From contig JANQRF010000003.1 of assembly GCA_028289285.1 (NCBI GenBank), positions 1 through 64,000 of the forward strand: a stretch of DNA of 64,000 nt, in the 5' to 3' direction. A program made the translations under genes and the position numbers. Below the pieces are notes generated by a model. It was given only the letters and a program-made list of their open reading frames with translations. It did no database searches and was not told the origin of the DNA. Numbering within the stretch: position 1 is the stretch's first letter; each line of letters starts with the position of its first letter. Of the stretch, positions 1-8,747 are shown in pieces. The stretch comes from Alphaproteobacteria bacterium (GTDB lineage: Bacteria; Pseudomonadota; Alphaproteobacteria; Micavibrionales; Micavibrionaceae).

Positions 1-1
1 G

Positions 2-2356
2 GATGATGTCATTGCATTATCTTTTGGCGTTATTGCCGAAGATGCAGACGGCGATGCACAGCTTGCTGACATTACAATCAATGTCAAAGATGATGGTCCG
101 GTGGCGGTGAATGACAGCACCGGTGTGAATGACGGTTCAAACACAAGCGGTAATCTTTTATCCAATGATACGATCGGCGCCGATGGTGGCGGAAGAGTAT
201 CTCATGTCCGCCTGCAGGGCGGGACCTGGGTGGAGGTGCCTAATGGCAGCCATGCGGATATCGATACGAGCATCGGCTATCTGCGTCTTTACAGTGACGG
301 CTCTTACACCTATTGGGGCGATGAAGGCGTTGTTGCGGATAGTGCAAATGACGTGTTCCAATATCAAATTCTTGATGGGGATGGCGATCATTCCACGGCG
401 TTCTTTACGGCAACGGTAACGGACAATGACGGTCCTGCGGCGGTGAATGACAGCGTGGGTGTGAATGACGGCTCCAGCGTGAGCGGAAACATCCTGTCGA
501 ACGATACGATTGGCGCCGATGGTGGCGGTGCAATTACGCAAGTGCGCCTGCAAGGCGGGAGCTGGGTGAGTGTCCCTGATGGAAGTCATGCAGATATTGA
601 TACGGCTTTAGGCTATATCCGCGTCTTTAGCGACGGGTCTTATACTTATTGGTCTGCGGAAGGTATCGTTGCGACGACAGATGCGGAAATATTTGATTAT
701 ACTCTGCGTGATGCGGACGGAGATTCAAGCACCGCCTCGCTGACGGTCAATATCACCGATAATGACCGGCCTGCTGCCGAGCATGACAGAGTCAGCGTTT
801 TTGACGGATCAAGCGCAAACGGGAATCTGCTTTCCAATGATACGATCGGCGCCGATGGCGGCGGAAGAGTATCTCATGTCCGTACCCATGGCGGAAGCTG
901 GGTGAGTGTACCCGAGGGCAGTCATGCCGATATTGACACAAGCATTGGTTATCTGCGCGTTTACAGCAACGGGTCTTACACCTATTGGGGAGATGAAGGC
1001 GTTGTTGCGGATAGTGCCAGCGAGGTATTTGAATATCAAATTCGCGATGGCGATGAAGATCATGCGACAGCGTTCCTTTACGCGACGGTGACGGATAATG
1101 ACGGCCCGACGGCAAGGAATGATAGTTTCGGGAATTCCACGAGCGGCAATGTCCTGAACAATGACAGCTATGGCGTTGATGGCGGCGGCGGTATTACGAG
1201 GTTCCATGCGAACGGCCATTGGCATAATGTCGGTACATCCGTTCAGACGAGCCTCGGAACTTTAACGGTTTACGGTAACGGAACGTATACGATTACGAAC
1301 CGTACCACAACGTCAGAGCAAACTATGACTGAACGCCATGTAAGTGACGGCACGCGTGATTATATATATGGAGATTACTATCAGGTCACAACCACACATG
1401 GCGGATCTTTGACATTCTCTTATGAAATTCAGGATAAAGACGGAGATACCAGCCAGGCTTCGGCGAATGTGAATTTGCAGCAATCGCAAACGTCTCAGTA
1501 TTTATTCACAAATCTGTTAAGAACATATTCACCGCTTGTGCTCGATATTGACGGAGACGGCACGGAGTTGGTCAATGTTGAAGATGGTGTTCTGTTCGAC
1601 CTTGATAATGACGGTGAGGTGGAACAGATCGGTTGGGCGGCCGCAGATGATGCACTTCTGGCGCTTGACCGCAACGAAGACGGTGTGATCAACGATCAGT
1701 CCGAATTGTTCGGGGATAATGATTTATATGCTGACGGATTTGCGAATTTGGCAAGTTTCGATAGCAACCAGGACGGCGTGATTGATGCACAGGATGAAGT
1801 CTTTGACGATCTAATCGTCTGGCAGGATACCAATCAGGACGGTGTGTCCGATGCGGACGAGATGTTCTCTTTGGAAGATTTTGAGATTGTAAGTATTAAC
1901 CTGAATGCTGATATGCCTGAAGATCTGTATATTGAAGGTAACTGGATTTCTCACGTGAGTACATACACAACAGCAGATGGCCAAACACATGAAATTGTTG
2001 ATGCATGGTTTACCTCCGCAGAATTGACGCAAGAAGTACAACTCTTCGCGCAGAACAATCAGGCTGATAACTTCCTGTTTGAGACAATCGGGGAAGCGGC
2101 GGTCACAATCCATAACTTTAGTGCTGAAGAGGGTGACAGTCTGGATCTATCCAAGTTGCTTGAAACAGACGGTGCGGAAACGACTGAAGCCATTGGCGAT
2201 TACGTCCAGATGCGCGCCGAGGGAGACGATCTCATTATCTCTGTCGATGTGGACGGTGCAGCCGGACCGGCGCAGGCACAAGATGTGGTCCGTCTTTTAG
2301 ATGCTTCAGATTTAGATGTTTCCCAGATGGCGGATGATGGAAATATAATCATATAA
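2..2356 (+). CDS. Large repeat adhesin (RTX/VCBS-like), 3' part
   Basis: The frame is open to the left edge, so the gene is truncated 5'. About 784 residues are visible. They begin with three complete 112-residue repeats and a divergent fourth, each with an SNDTIGADGGG-like core, a GSHADID segment and a GSYTYW segment, separated by D(N)DGP linkers as in VCBS/bacterial Ig-like adhesin repeats. From about nt 1540 to 1860 come five EF-hand-like DxDxDG loops (DIDGDG, DLDNDG, DRNEDG, DSNQDG, DTNQDG). The last ~80 residues are acidic and end in a short hydrophobic tail, as in type I secretion signals. The three downstream genes encode a matching type I secretion system, so this is very probably a secreted or surface-retained calcium-dependent adhesin. 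The receptor cannot be told. Confidence 0.85.
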   Translation, partial: DDVIALSFGVIAEDADGDAQLADITINVKDDGPVAVNDSTGVNDGSNTSGNLLSNDTIGADGGGRVSHVRLQGGTWVEVPNGSHADIDTSIGYLRLYSDGSYTYWGDEGVVADSANDVFQYQILDGDGDHSTAFFTATVTDNDGPAAVNDSVGVNDGSSVSGNILSNDTIGADGGGAITQVRLQGGSWVSVPDGSHADIDTALGYIRVFSDGSYTYWSAEGIVATTDAEIFDYTLRDADGDSSTASLTVNITDNDRPAAEHDRVSVFDGSSANGNLLSNDTIGADGGGRVSHVRTHGGSWVSVPEGSHADIDTSIGYLRVYSNGSYTYWGDEGVVADSASEVFEYQIRDGDEDHATAFLYATVTDNDGPTARNDSFGNSTSGNVLNNDSYGVDGGGGITRFHANGHWHNVGTSVQTSLGTLTVYGNGTYTITNRTTTSEQTMTERHVSDGTRDYIYGDYYQVTTTHGGSLTFSYEIQDKDGDTSQASANVNLQQSQTSQYLFTNLLRTYSPLVLDIDGDGTELVNVEDGVLFDLDNDGEVEQIGWAAADDALLALDRNEDGVINDQSELFGDNDLYADGFANLASFDSNQDGVIDAQDEVFDDLIVWQDTNQDGVSDADEMFSLEDFEIVSINLNADMPEDLYIEGNWISHVSTYTTADGQTHEIVDAWFTSAELTQEVQLFAQNNQADNFLFETIGEAAVTIHNFSAEEGDSLDLSKLLETDGAETTEAIGDYVQMRAEGDDLIISVDVDGAAGPAQAQDVVRLLDASDLDVSQMADDGNIII
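92..1435 (+). repeat. Tandem 336-bp coding repeats of the adhesin
   Basis: The GA(C/T)GG-CC junction recurs at 92, 428, 764 and 1100, an exact 336-bp (112-codon) period with no indel among the first three units. Units one and three are the most alike at DNA level. The fourth unit, from 1100, is diverged, shorter in its core and carries a different loop. More units probably lie upstream of the window. Confidence 0.85.
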
Positions 2357-2376
2357 TATAATAAAAACAACGAATT

Positions 2377-2410
2377 AAGCCGTTTCTCCCTCACAGAAAC
2401 GGCTTTTTTT
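2377..2410 (+). terminator. Rho-independent terminator after the adhesin
   Basis: An 11-bp perfect stem (AAGCCGTTTCT pairing with AGAAACGGCTT) with a 7-nt loop runs directly into a T tract, 20 bp after the adhesin stop. It separates the adhesin transcript from the secretion genes. Confidence 0.9.
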
Positions 2411-2543
2411 CATCTAAATACGAGTTCTGCCCTTGATTTAACATATGTATTTGTGCTTTATGAGAGGCCTGAGACAGGTTTTTTATCTAAATACATCTTG
2501 CAAGGCGCAGGAAAAAAAGCGATAAGAGACAAGGGTTTAATAA

Positions 2544-2573
2544 ATAAAAGGGGGATTATGTCCGCCCTTTTAT
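2544..2573 (+). other. Stem-loop in the tolC leader
   Basis: ATAAAAGGG at 2544-2552 pairs with CCCTTTTAT at 2565-2573, with a GGA/TCC inner extension. It lies 45 bp before the TolC start and could be leader RNA structure or a weak terminator for read-through from the adhesin. Apart from this hairpin and a repeated TCTAAATAC word, nothing is recognised in the 2411-2617 gap. Confidence 0.35.
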
Positions 2574-2617
2574 ACTCAGAAAAATTGAAACTGATTTCGT
2601 AAGCGAGGACTCGATCC

Positions 2618-3991
2618 ATGGGTATGTCATTCAAAAAACTTTCATTGGTAGGGGCATGTGCTTTTTGCGTTCTGATAACAGGGCCTGCATATGCACAAAA
2701 TAACCCTATGGAAATGAGCCTGTCTGAAGCCGTTTCAAGCGGTGTGATGACCAACCCGGAATATGGCGTTGTCGCCGCCTCTCGCCGGGCCACAGATGAA
2801 GAATTAAACCAGGCTGAAGGGCTATGGTATCCATCGATTGACCTGACAGCTGATGGTGGCTGGGAATATACAGATGACTCGCAAAAAGGAGTCGATAATG
2901 ATTCCGAAAGCCTGTGGCGTTACAATTCAGGTTTGACCCTGACACAAATGCTGTTTGATGGCTGGGCGACAAAATATGAGAATGAGCGCCAGGAACACCG
3001 CGTCCAATCTTCTGCCCACCGTGTCCGGGAAACGGCAGAGCTTGTCGGTCTGGATATTGTTGAAGCATTCTTGGAAGTTATGCGTCAGCGTGAACTTCTG
3101 GCGATTACACGTGAAAACGTGGCTGAACACATTGCGATCATGCAGATGATTGAAGAAGGTGTAACAGCAGGCCGCTCTACGCAAGCTGATATGGAACAGA
3201 TCAGAGCGCGTCTGGCCTCTGCCCGCGCACAGGAATCAACGATCCGCCAGCAGCTGCGTATCGCTGAATCCCAGTTCAACCGCGAAGTTGGCACGATGCC
3301 AAAAGATCTGGTTTTACCGGCAGTTCCAGTCGATTCTCTCTCCGGAGATGTCGAGGCGGAAGTACAGGCAGCCCTGTCTCAAAGCCCGACACTGGATATT
3401 TTTGAATCCGATGAGCGCGTTGCCTGGGCTGAGTATCAAGGTACAGGATCAACGCTTTATCCTGAATTTGATCTGCAGCTTGGTGTCAATAAAGGTCATA
3501 ACCTCAACGGTACGGAAGGCCGCGATCAAAGTGCAAGCGCCCTTGTGGTCATGAACTGGAACCTGTATCGCGGCGGCGCGGATGTTGCCCGCGTGCGTGA
3601 ATTTTCACACCGCTATCAGCAGACAAAAGAAGAGCGCGCCGATGCAGGCCGTATTTTAGAAGACGATGTGCGCCAGACATGGGCGCAGATGGTGTCTGCC
3701 GGCGAACGTGCGCGTGAATTTGCTTCTCAGGCGGCAGCAAACTCTGAAGTTGTCCGTGCCTATAAAGATCAGTTTTCTTTGGACCGCCGGACGCTTTTGG
3801 ATGTTCTGGATGCGCAAAATGAATTGTTTGTCTCCCGGACAAATACGATCAACTCCGAGTTTTTGGAAATGTTCTCTGTTTTCCGGATTTTAGGCCTGAA
3901 AGGCCAGCTTCTGCCGACGCTGGGCGTAGGCTATCCGCGTGAAAGCAGCCCGATTTCCGTTGCCGACGATTATAGCGATCTTGATCGTTAA
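2618..3991 (+). CDS. TolC-family outer membrane channel of the type I system
   Basis: The 457-residue product begins with a signal peptide (lysines at 6-7, hydrophobic core, AYA cleavage site after residue 26). The rest is the two-fold repeated helical/beta architecture of TolC proteins, with the typical N-terminal LSEAV...NPEYGVVAASRR opening, the long Ala/Gln/Glu-rich periplasmic helices and a second repeat with the SLDRRTLLDVLDAQNEL signature near residue 390. It forms the outer membrane exit duct for the adhesin. ATG at 2618 follows AGGA by 8 nt; ATG at 2624 is a possible alternative. It is in line with the ABC and adaptor genes. LapE is the nearest functional analogue, by context. Confidence 0.92.
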   Translation: MGMSFKKLSLVGACAFCVLITGPAYAQNNPMEMSLSEAVSSGVMTNPEYGVVAASRRATDEELNQAEGLWYPSIDLTADGGWEYTDDSQKGVDNDSESLWRYNSGLTLTQMLFDGWATKYENERQEHRVQSSAHRVRETAELVGLDIVEAFLEVMRQRELLAITRENVAEHIAIMQMIEEGVTAGRSTQADMEQIRARLASARAQESTIRQQLRIAESQFNREVGTMPKDLVLPAVPVDSLSGDVEAEVQAALSQSPTLDIFESDERVAWAEYQGTGSTLYPEFDLQLGVNKGHNLNGTEGRDQSASALVVMNWNLYRGGADVARVREFSHRYQQTKEERADAGRILEDDVRQTWAQMVSAGERAREFASQAAANSEVVRAYKDQFSLDRRTLLDVLDAQNELFVSRTNTINSEFLEMFSVFRILGLKGQLLPTLGVGYPRESSPISVADDYSDLDR

Positions 3992-4003
3992 GGGATCGTT
4001 AAC
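3988..4003 (+). promoter_or_regulatory. CtrA-like full site TTAA-N7-TTAAC
   Basis: TTAA at 3988-3991 overlaps the tolC stop codon and is followed after exactly 7 nt by TTAACC, matching the CtrA consensus of alphaproteobacteria. It lies 58 bp before the GTG of the ABC transporter gene. One or two such matches are expected by chance in 64 kb, so the claim rests mainly on position. Confidence 0.4.
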
Positions 4004-4060
4004 CAAAATAGGCGACACTGTAGACTGGTTTGAAGTCTAACTCTAACGCAAGGTTCTCTT

Positions 4061-6469
4061 GTGAGCGATTCATCAAATGAAGCCGGTAAAGGCTTCCAGC
4101 AAACACCGGAATCGTCTCAGCCCGCGCAAGGGGCTGCTGATCCGAATGCGCCGCAAGCAGATCAGGCGGCGCAAGGCTCTGCGCTTGGGGAAAGCCAGGA
4201 AGACCGCGATTTTGACAGCCAATATGATGTGCATGCAGATGCACCGATTGATGATCCGGATAACTGGCCTCTTGAGGCCGACCGGATCGGTATGCAGGAC
4301 CCGCTTGTCGATGCGCTCCGGATTATGGCCGGACATTATGGCCGACGTGCCTCGCGCGCGTCTTTAACGGCCGGGCTGCCAGTTTCCAAAGCCGGTATTA
4401 CACCTATTCTTTTTGCCCGCGCCGCGGAGCGGACTGGCCTGAATGCGCGCCTGGTTGAACGCTCTTTGGATGCGCTGGCCATTGCGCCGAATTTTCCATG
4501 TATTCTTGTTTTAGAGGGTGGGCAGGCGTGCCTTGTCTGGGGTGTGCAGCACCCGGAAAAGAAAGGCCTGTTTGGAAAGAAAAGCGGCGGGATTTCGGAT
4601 GACAGTGTTTTTATTGTCCAGTTCCCCGAAACCGAAGATGAACGCAAGCCGGTCAAGCTTGGCGAGCTAAAGGAAATTTATACGGGTTATTGTTTTTATG
4701 TGCGCCCGATTGCGCAGGTTGATGACCGTGCAGGCCCTGCTACGATTGATACGGCGCGCGATTGGTTCTGGGGCGCGCTGTGGGAAAACCGCTCTATTTA
4801 CGGGGAGGTCGTTCTGGCCGCCGTGATGATTAATATTTTTGCACTGGCTTCTTCTCTCTTTGTCATGAATGTCTATGACCGCGTTGTGCCGAATAATGCA
4901 TTTGAAACGCTTTGGGTTTTGGCAGCTGGTGTCACAACCGTTTATGTGTTCGATTTTCTTTTAAAATATATGCGCTCTATTTTCTTAGATCATGCAGGGC
5001 GCAAAGCCGATGTCAAAATTTCTGCATCCCTGTTTGAACAAATGCAGGGCATGACCATGACTTCCAGACCTGCAAGCGCCGGGATCATGGCAAGCCATAT
5101 GCGTGAATTTGAATCGCTGCGTGATTTCTTTACCAGTGCAACGATGACCGCGCTGATTGATTTGCCGTTTGTCTTTTTCTTTATTGCCATCATTGCCGTC
5201 ATTGGCGGGCCGATTGCCTTTATTCCGCTCATTGCTGTGCCGATCGTGGTCGGGATTGGTCTGGCAATGCAAAAGCCGCTTGAAAAAGTTACCAGGGAAT
5301 CAATGATGGAAAGCGCGCTTAAAAATGCGCTCCTCTTTGAAACGATCAGCGGTCTTGAAACCATTAAGGTGCAGGCCGCCGAAGGGAATACCCAAAGAAA
5401 GTGGGAAGAGCTGACAGATAAAGCATCGCGTACATCTGTGAAATCCCGCAGGATTAGTTCAACGGCTTTATATATCGCCACGTTTTTACAACAAATTTCA
5501 AGCGTCGCTGTTGTCATTTACGGTGTATTCCTGATCAGTGATGCCCAGATTTCCATGGGGGCGCTCATTGCCTGTGTGATTTTAACAGGCCGGGCCATGG
5601 CGCCGCTTTCGCAGATTGCAGGTTTGTTGACACGCCTGCATCAATCGCGGGAAGGTTTGCGCCAATTAGATGAACTGATGAAAAAACCGGTTGAACGCCC
5701 GACCGAAAAACATTTTATTTCCATGGCGTCCATGCAAGGCAAAATCGAATTCCGCGATGTATTATTCCATTATCCTGAACAAACTGTTCCTGCGCTGAAC
5801 CATATCAGCTTCACGATTGAACCCGGTGAACATATCGGCATTATCGGTGCGGTCGGGTCCGGGAAGACAACGATTGAACGCCTGCTTTTAAATCTCTACC
5901 AGCCAGATAGCGGCTCGGTGCAAATTGACGGCACGGATGTGCGCCAGATTGATCCGGGCGATCTGCGCCGCTCTGTCGGGGCTGTGCAGCAAAGCCCGCA
6001 GCTTTTTTACGGCTCTGTGCGCGAAAATATCACGATGGGCCATGAAATGGCGTCCGACCGCGCGGTTTTGCGTGCGGCTGAACTGGCCGGTGTAATGGAA
6101 TTTTTACGCGACTCACAAGCAGGTCTGGATACGCCTGTGGGTGAGCGCGGCGAAGCTTTATCGGGCGGACAGCGCCAGTCTGTGGCGATTGCCCGCGCGC
6201 TTTTATATGATCCGCAAATCCTGGTTCTGGACGAGCCGACCGCTTCTATGGACCCGGCCTCTGAAAACCGCCTGCGTAAACGTCTTGAAAAAGTGACGGA
6301 AGGGCGCACGACAATTTTGATCACCCATAAGGGGTCTATGCTAACATTGGTCGATAAGCTGATTTTGATTGACCGTGGACGTATTGTCGCCTTTGGGCCA
6401 AAGGCAGATGTAATTAAACGCCTGCAGGCGCGTCAATACGGCACAACGGCTGAGCAAACGGAAGTGTAA
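4061..6469 (+). CDS. Type I secretion ABC transporter with C39-like domain (LapB-like)
   Basis: This 802-residue inner membrane ABC exporter energises adhesin secretion. The order is an acidic Gln/Ala-rich N-terminus of ~75 residues, a C39-like domain (about 85-215), an ABC transmembrane region (about 240-515) and an ATPase (about 560-795). Walker A GAVGSGKT starts at residue 596, the LSGGQRQ signature at 700 and the LVLDEP Walker B at 721. The C39-like domain has no catalytic Cys at the expected N-terminal position, so it is a substrate-docking CLD rather than a leader peptidase, as in LapB/RtxB-type transporters. The start is GTG. It is followed by the adaptor gene after only 2 nt, so the two are probably co-translated. 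Confidence 0.93.
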   Translation: MSDSSNEAGKGFQQTPESSQPAQGAADPNAPQADQAAQGSALGESQEDRDFDSQYDVHADAPIDDPDNWPLEADRIGMQDPLVDALRIMAGHYGRRASRASLTAGLPVSKAGITPILFARAAERTGLNARLVERSLDALAIAPNFPCILVLEGGQACLVWGVQHPEKKGLFGKKSGGISDDSVFIVQFPETEDERKPVKLGELKEIYTGYCFYVRPIAQVDDRAGPATIDTARDWFWGALWENRSIYGEVVLAAVMINIFALASSLFVMNVYDRVVPNNAFETLWVLAAGVTTVYVFDFLLKYMRSIFLDHAGRKADVKISASLFEQMQGMTMTSRPASAGIMASHMREFESLRDFFTSATMTALIDLPFVFFFIAIIAVIGGPIAFIPLIAVPIVVGIGLAMQKPLEKVTRESMMESALKNALLFETISGLETIKVQAAEGNTQRKWEELTDKASRTSVKSRRISSTALYIATFLQQISSVAVVIYGVFLISDAQISMGALIACVILTGRAMAPLSQIAGLLTRLHQSREGLRQLDELMKKPVERPTEKHFISMASMQGKIEFRDVLFHYPEQTVPALNHISFTIEPGEHIGIIGAVGSGKTTIERLLLNLYQPDSGSVQIDGTDVRQIDPGDLRRSVGAVQQSPQLFYGSVRENITMGHEMASDRAVLRAAELAGVMEFLRDSQAGLDTPVGERGEALSGGQRQSVAIARALLYDPQILVLDEPTASMDPASENRLRKRLEKVTEGRTTILITHKGSMLTLVDKLILIDRGRIVAFGPKADVIKRLQARQYGTTAEQTEV

Positions 6470-6471
6470 CC

Positions 6472-7962
6472 ATGGTTTTAAGTTTTTTTGAAAAAAAGCC
6501 AAAGCCGATTAAAAAAGTGCAGGGCAAGGACCCGCGCCTGGCCAAAGCCATGCAGCAAATGGCAGCGCAGCAGGGCGGTAAAGATCCGGATGATCTAAAC
6601 TTAAATGACGCGCGTGACTGGCAGGCCGCCCAGCATCACTGGATGCATGGCGGGGTCGACCGTCTGGCCGCGCGCGCGGACCGCTTCTTTGAAACAGATG
6701 AGGATCTGGGTCTTGGCAAACATATGATCCTGATTGCCGTTGTGGCCTTTGTCGCTATTTTTATCATCTGGGCAAACTGGGCGGAACTGGATGAAGTCAC
6801 GCGCGGAGACGGCACGGTAATTCCGTCCTCAGAAGTGCAAAAAATTTCATCCCTTGAGGGCGGCATTGTTCAGGAGTTTTTTGTATCAGAAGGTGATGAA
6901 GTCGAAGCCGGACAAATTCTTGTACGTTTAAGTGATGTGGCGGCCAAATCAGAACTTGGCTCCGGCGAAGCCCGGATGTTTGGTCTTCAGGCAACCATTG
7001 CCCGTCTTCAGGCGGAAGCTGAAGGCGAAATGCCTGAATTTTCCGAAGAGATTATGGCCGGTGCGCCGCAATCTGTCTCTGAAGAAATGAATGCTTTCCG
7101 CGCTAATCAGGCCAGCATTAGTTCTCAGGTGACAGTCATCAACTCGCAAATTTCCCAGCGACAGCAGGAACTGAATGAATTACAGGTCCGTTCCAGCGAT
7201 ATCCGCGCGCAGCTAAATTTGATTAAAGATGAAAAAGCCATGATCGAACCGCTGGTCGCCAGCGGCTCTGCGCCGCGCCTTGAGCTGCTTCAGCTTGACA
7301 GGTCGATCAAGGAAAAAGAAACAGAATTAAACGGTGTCCTCAATGCGATCCCGCGCGCGCGCGCGGCGATCGGGGAAGCCCGCGGCCGGATCAACGAGAT
7401 CAGATCGCAGGCCCGCGCGCAGGCGCAAACGGAACTCTCTGCCAAGCTGATTGAAATGAATGCGATCCGTCAAGGGTTGGCAGGCGTTGAAGACCGGAAA
7501 TTACGCGCGGAAATCCGCTCCCCTGTGAACGGGTATGTGAAGGATATGAAGGTTTATACGGTTGGCGGGGTGGTTCAGCCCGGGCAGGAATTTATCGAGA
7601 TTGTACCCAAAGATGACCAACTTCTGGTCGAAGCCAAAATCAATCCGAAAGATATTGCTTGGCTGTACCCGGATCAAAAATCCGTTGTCAAAATCACGGC
7701 CTATGATTTTTCCGTCTATGGCGGGCTGGACGGCAAGCTGGTCTCTATTTCACCGGATGCGGTGACAGATGAAGAAGGTAACAGCTTTTATAATGTCCGC
7801 GTACTGACAGAGAAAAATGCGTTGGAACATAAAGATGAAGTATTACCGATTATTCCGGGCATGGTGGCTTCCGTTGATATTCTAACAGGCCAGAAAACCG
7901 TGATGGAATATCTGCTCAAACCTTTCGTCAAAACGCTTGATAAGGCGATGAATGAGCGTTAA
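6472..7962 (+). CDS. HlyD-family membrane fusion protein (LapC-like)
   Basis: The 496-residue adaptor bridges the ABC exporter and the TolC channel. A cytoplasmic N-terminus of ~84 residues precedes one transmembrane helix (about 85-106). Then come a lipoyl half (SSLEGGIVQEFFVSEGDEV), a long coiled coil rich in Gln/Glu/Arg (about 190-340), the second lipoyl half (RAEIRSPVNGYVKDMKV) and the beta-barrel region with the family motif ending in IIPGM near residue 463. A 12-nt alternating CG run inside the coiled-coil codons (about 7350) is only codon bias. The gene is the last of the tolC-lapB-lapC unit and overlaps the convergent methyltransferase gene by 4 nt. Confidence 0.93.
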   Translation: MVLSFFEKKPKPIKKVQGKDPRLAKAMQQMAAQQGGKDPDDLNLNDARDWQAAQHHWMHGGVDRLAARADRFFETDEDLGLGKHMILIAVVAFVAIFIIWANWAELDEVTRGDGTVIPSSEVQKISSLEGGIVQEFFVSEGDEVEAGQILVRLSDVAAKSELGSGEARMFGLQATIARLQAEAEGEMPEFSEEIMAGAPQSVSEEMNAFRANQASISSQVTVINSQISQRQQELNELQVRSSDIRAQLNLIKDEKAMIEPLVASGSAPRLELLQLDRSIKEKETELNGVLNAIPRARAAIGEARGRINEIRSQARAQAQTELSAKLIEMNAIRQGLAGVEDRKLRAEIRSPVNGYVKDMKVYTVGGVVQPGQEFIEIVPKDDQLLVEAKINPKDIAWLYPDQKSVVKITAYDFSVYGGLDGKLVSISPDAVTDEEGNSFYNVRVLTEKNALEHKDEVLPIIPGMVASVDILTGQKTVMEYLLKPFVKTLDKAMNER

Positions 7963-8645
7963 GACATTCCCGGTTTTTGATAAACACAAAACCCATAAAT
8001 TTCTTTATACCCTGCGGTTCTAAAACCGCAAAATTCAGATTCATTTTGATCATCAATAATAGCCAAACCCGCTCCAGAAGCGCCATCATGCATTTCCTCA
8101 AAATGTCTGGGATATTGTTTAAAAGGCTCAACACCATGAAGTCTGCCAACCGTTTTTTCCTCACGTATTAAAAAACTTAATGAAAGTAATCCCGCAGGTT
8201 TTAAGACGCGTGATGCTTCATTAAAAAAATGGTCAAGATTTGAAATCATGCTAATGACACCGGCGCATGTCAGGGCATCCGCACTTTCATCCTCTAAAGG
8301 CCAAATATCATCATTCATATTACATTGATGGAGTGCTGTGCCGGGATGTTTTTTTCTACATTCAAGCATCATGTTTGAGCTAATATCTAATCCGGTATAA
8401 GAGGCATCGTGAAAACTGCTTTTAAGCTCGTCTATAACCTTCCCGGTACCTGTGCCTAAATCAACAATATGTCGAAGATGTCTTTGCGCATTTTCAACAA
8501 TCCCCTTAGCAACTTTTTGTGCTGCAATGTACTGCCAGTACTTTGCATTCTCATCGTATCTTTGCGCCCAATTATCGTAAGAATTGGCGACTGCGGCGAC
8601 ATGGGGATTTGTCTGATTTAGTTCATATATATCAATATTAGACAT
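7959..8645 (-). CDS. Class I SAM-dependent methyltransferase
   Basis: The 228-residue protein has the class I Rossmann SAM-binding motif (HIVDLGTGTGKVI), a post-I acidic strand (YTGLDIS) and a motif resembling the Methyltransf_11/25 families (ADALTCAGVIS). Family members methylate small molecules, quinone precursors or RNA; nothing here fixes the substrate. ATG at 8645 is preferred because it begins the conserved-looking MSNIDIYELN segment. An in-frame ATG at 8681 with an upstream AAGG would add 12 residues. It is more AT-rich than its neighbours and stands alone between the secretion operon and thrS on the opposite strand, so it may be a later arrival. Confidence 0.8.
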   Translation of the reverse strand: MSNIDIYELNQTNPHVAAVANSYDNWAQRYDENAKYWQYIAAQKVAKGIVENAQRHLRHIVDLGTGTGKVIDELKSSFHDASYTGLDISSNMMLECRKKHPGTALHQCNMNDDIWPLEDESADALTCAGVISMISNLDHFFNEASRVLKPAGLLSLSFLIREEKTVGRLHGVEPFKQYPRHFEEMHDGASGAGLAIIDDQNESEFCGFRTAGYKEIYGFCVYQKPGMS

Positions 8646-8747
8646 AATGCAAAAAATACTGTAAGCCGGCCTACAATGCAAGCCTTGTTTTTCTCGACAT
8701 TTCTGACGATGGCCGTTAAACCATTAGAACTAACGTGAGAAAACATA

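Noticed and set aside
101..2356. Adhesin gene starting at the GTG at 101
   Set aside because: The same frame continues without a stop to the left edge and encodes another DGDAQLADITI repeat end, so the gene is truncated by the window.
5..4003. LapD-type pairing of the GGDEF-EAL protein (53749-55935) with the adhesin
   Set aside because: The EAL domain looks catalytically intact, the genes are 46 kb apart and no LapG is present, so the link is not supported.
7340..7372. Alternating CG run as a possible Z-DNA or recombination site
   Set aside because: It lies in Pro-Arg-Ala-Arg-Ala codons of the adaptor coiled coil and follows from amino acid and codon choice.
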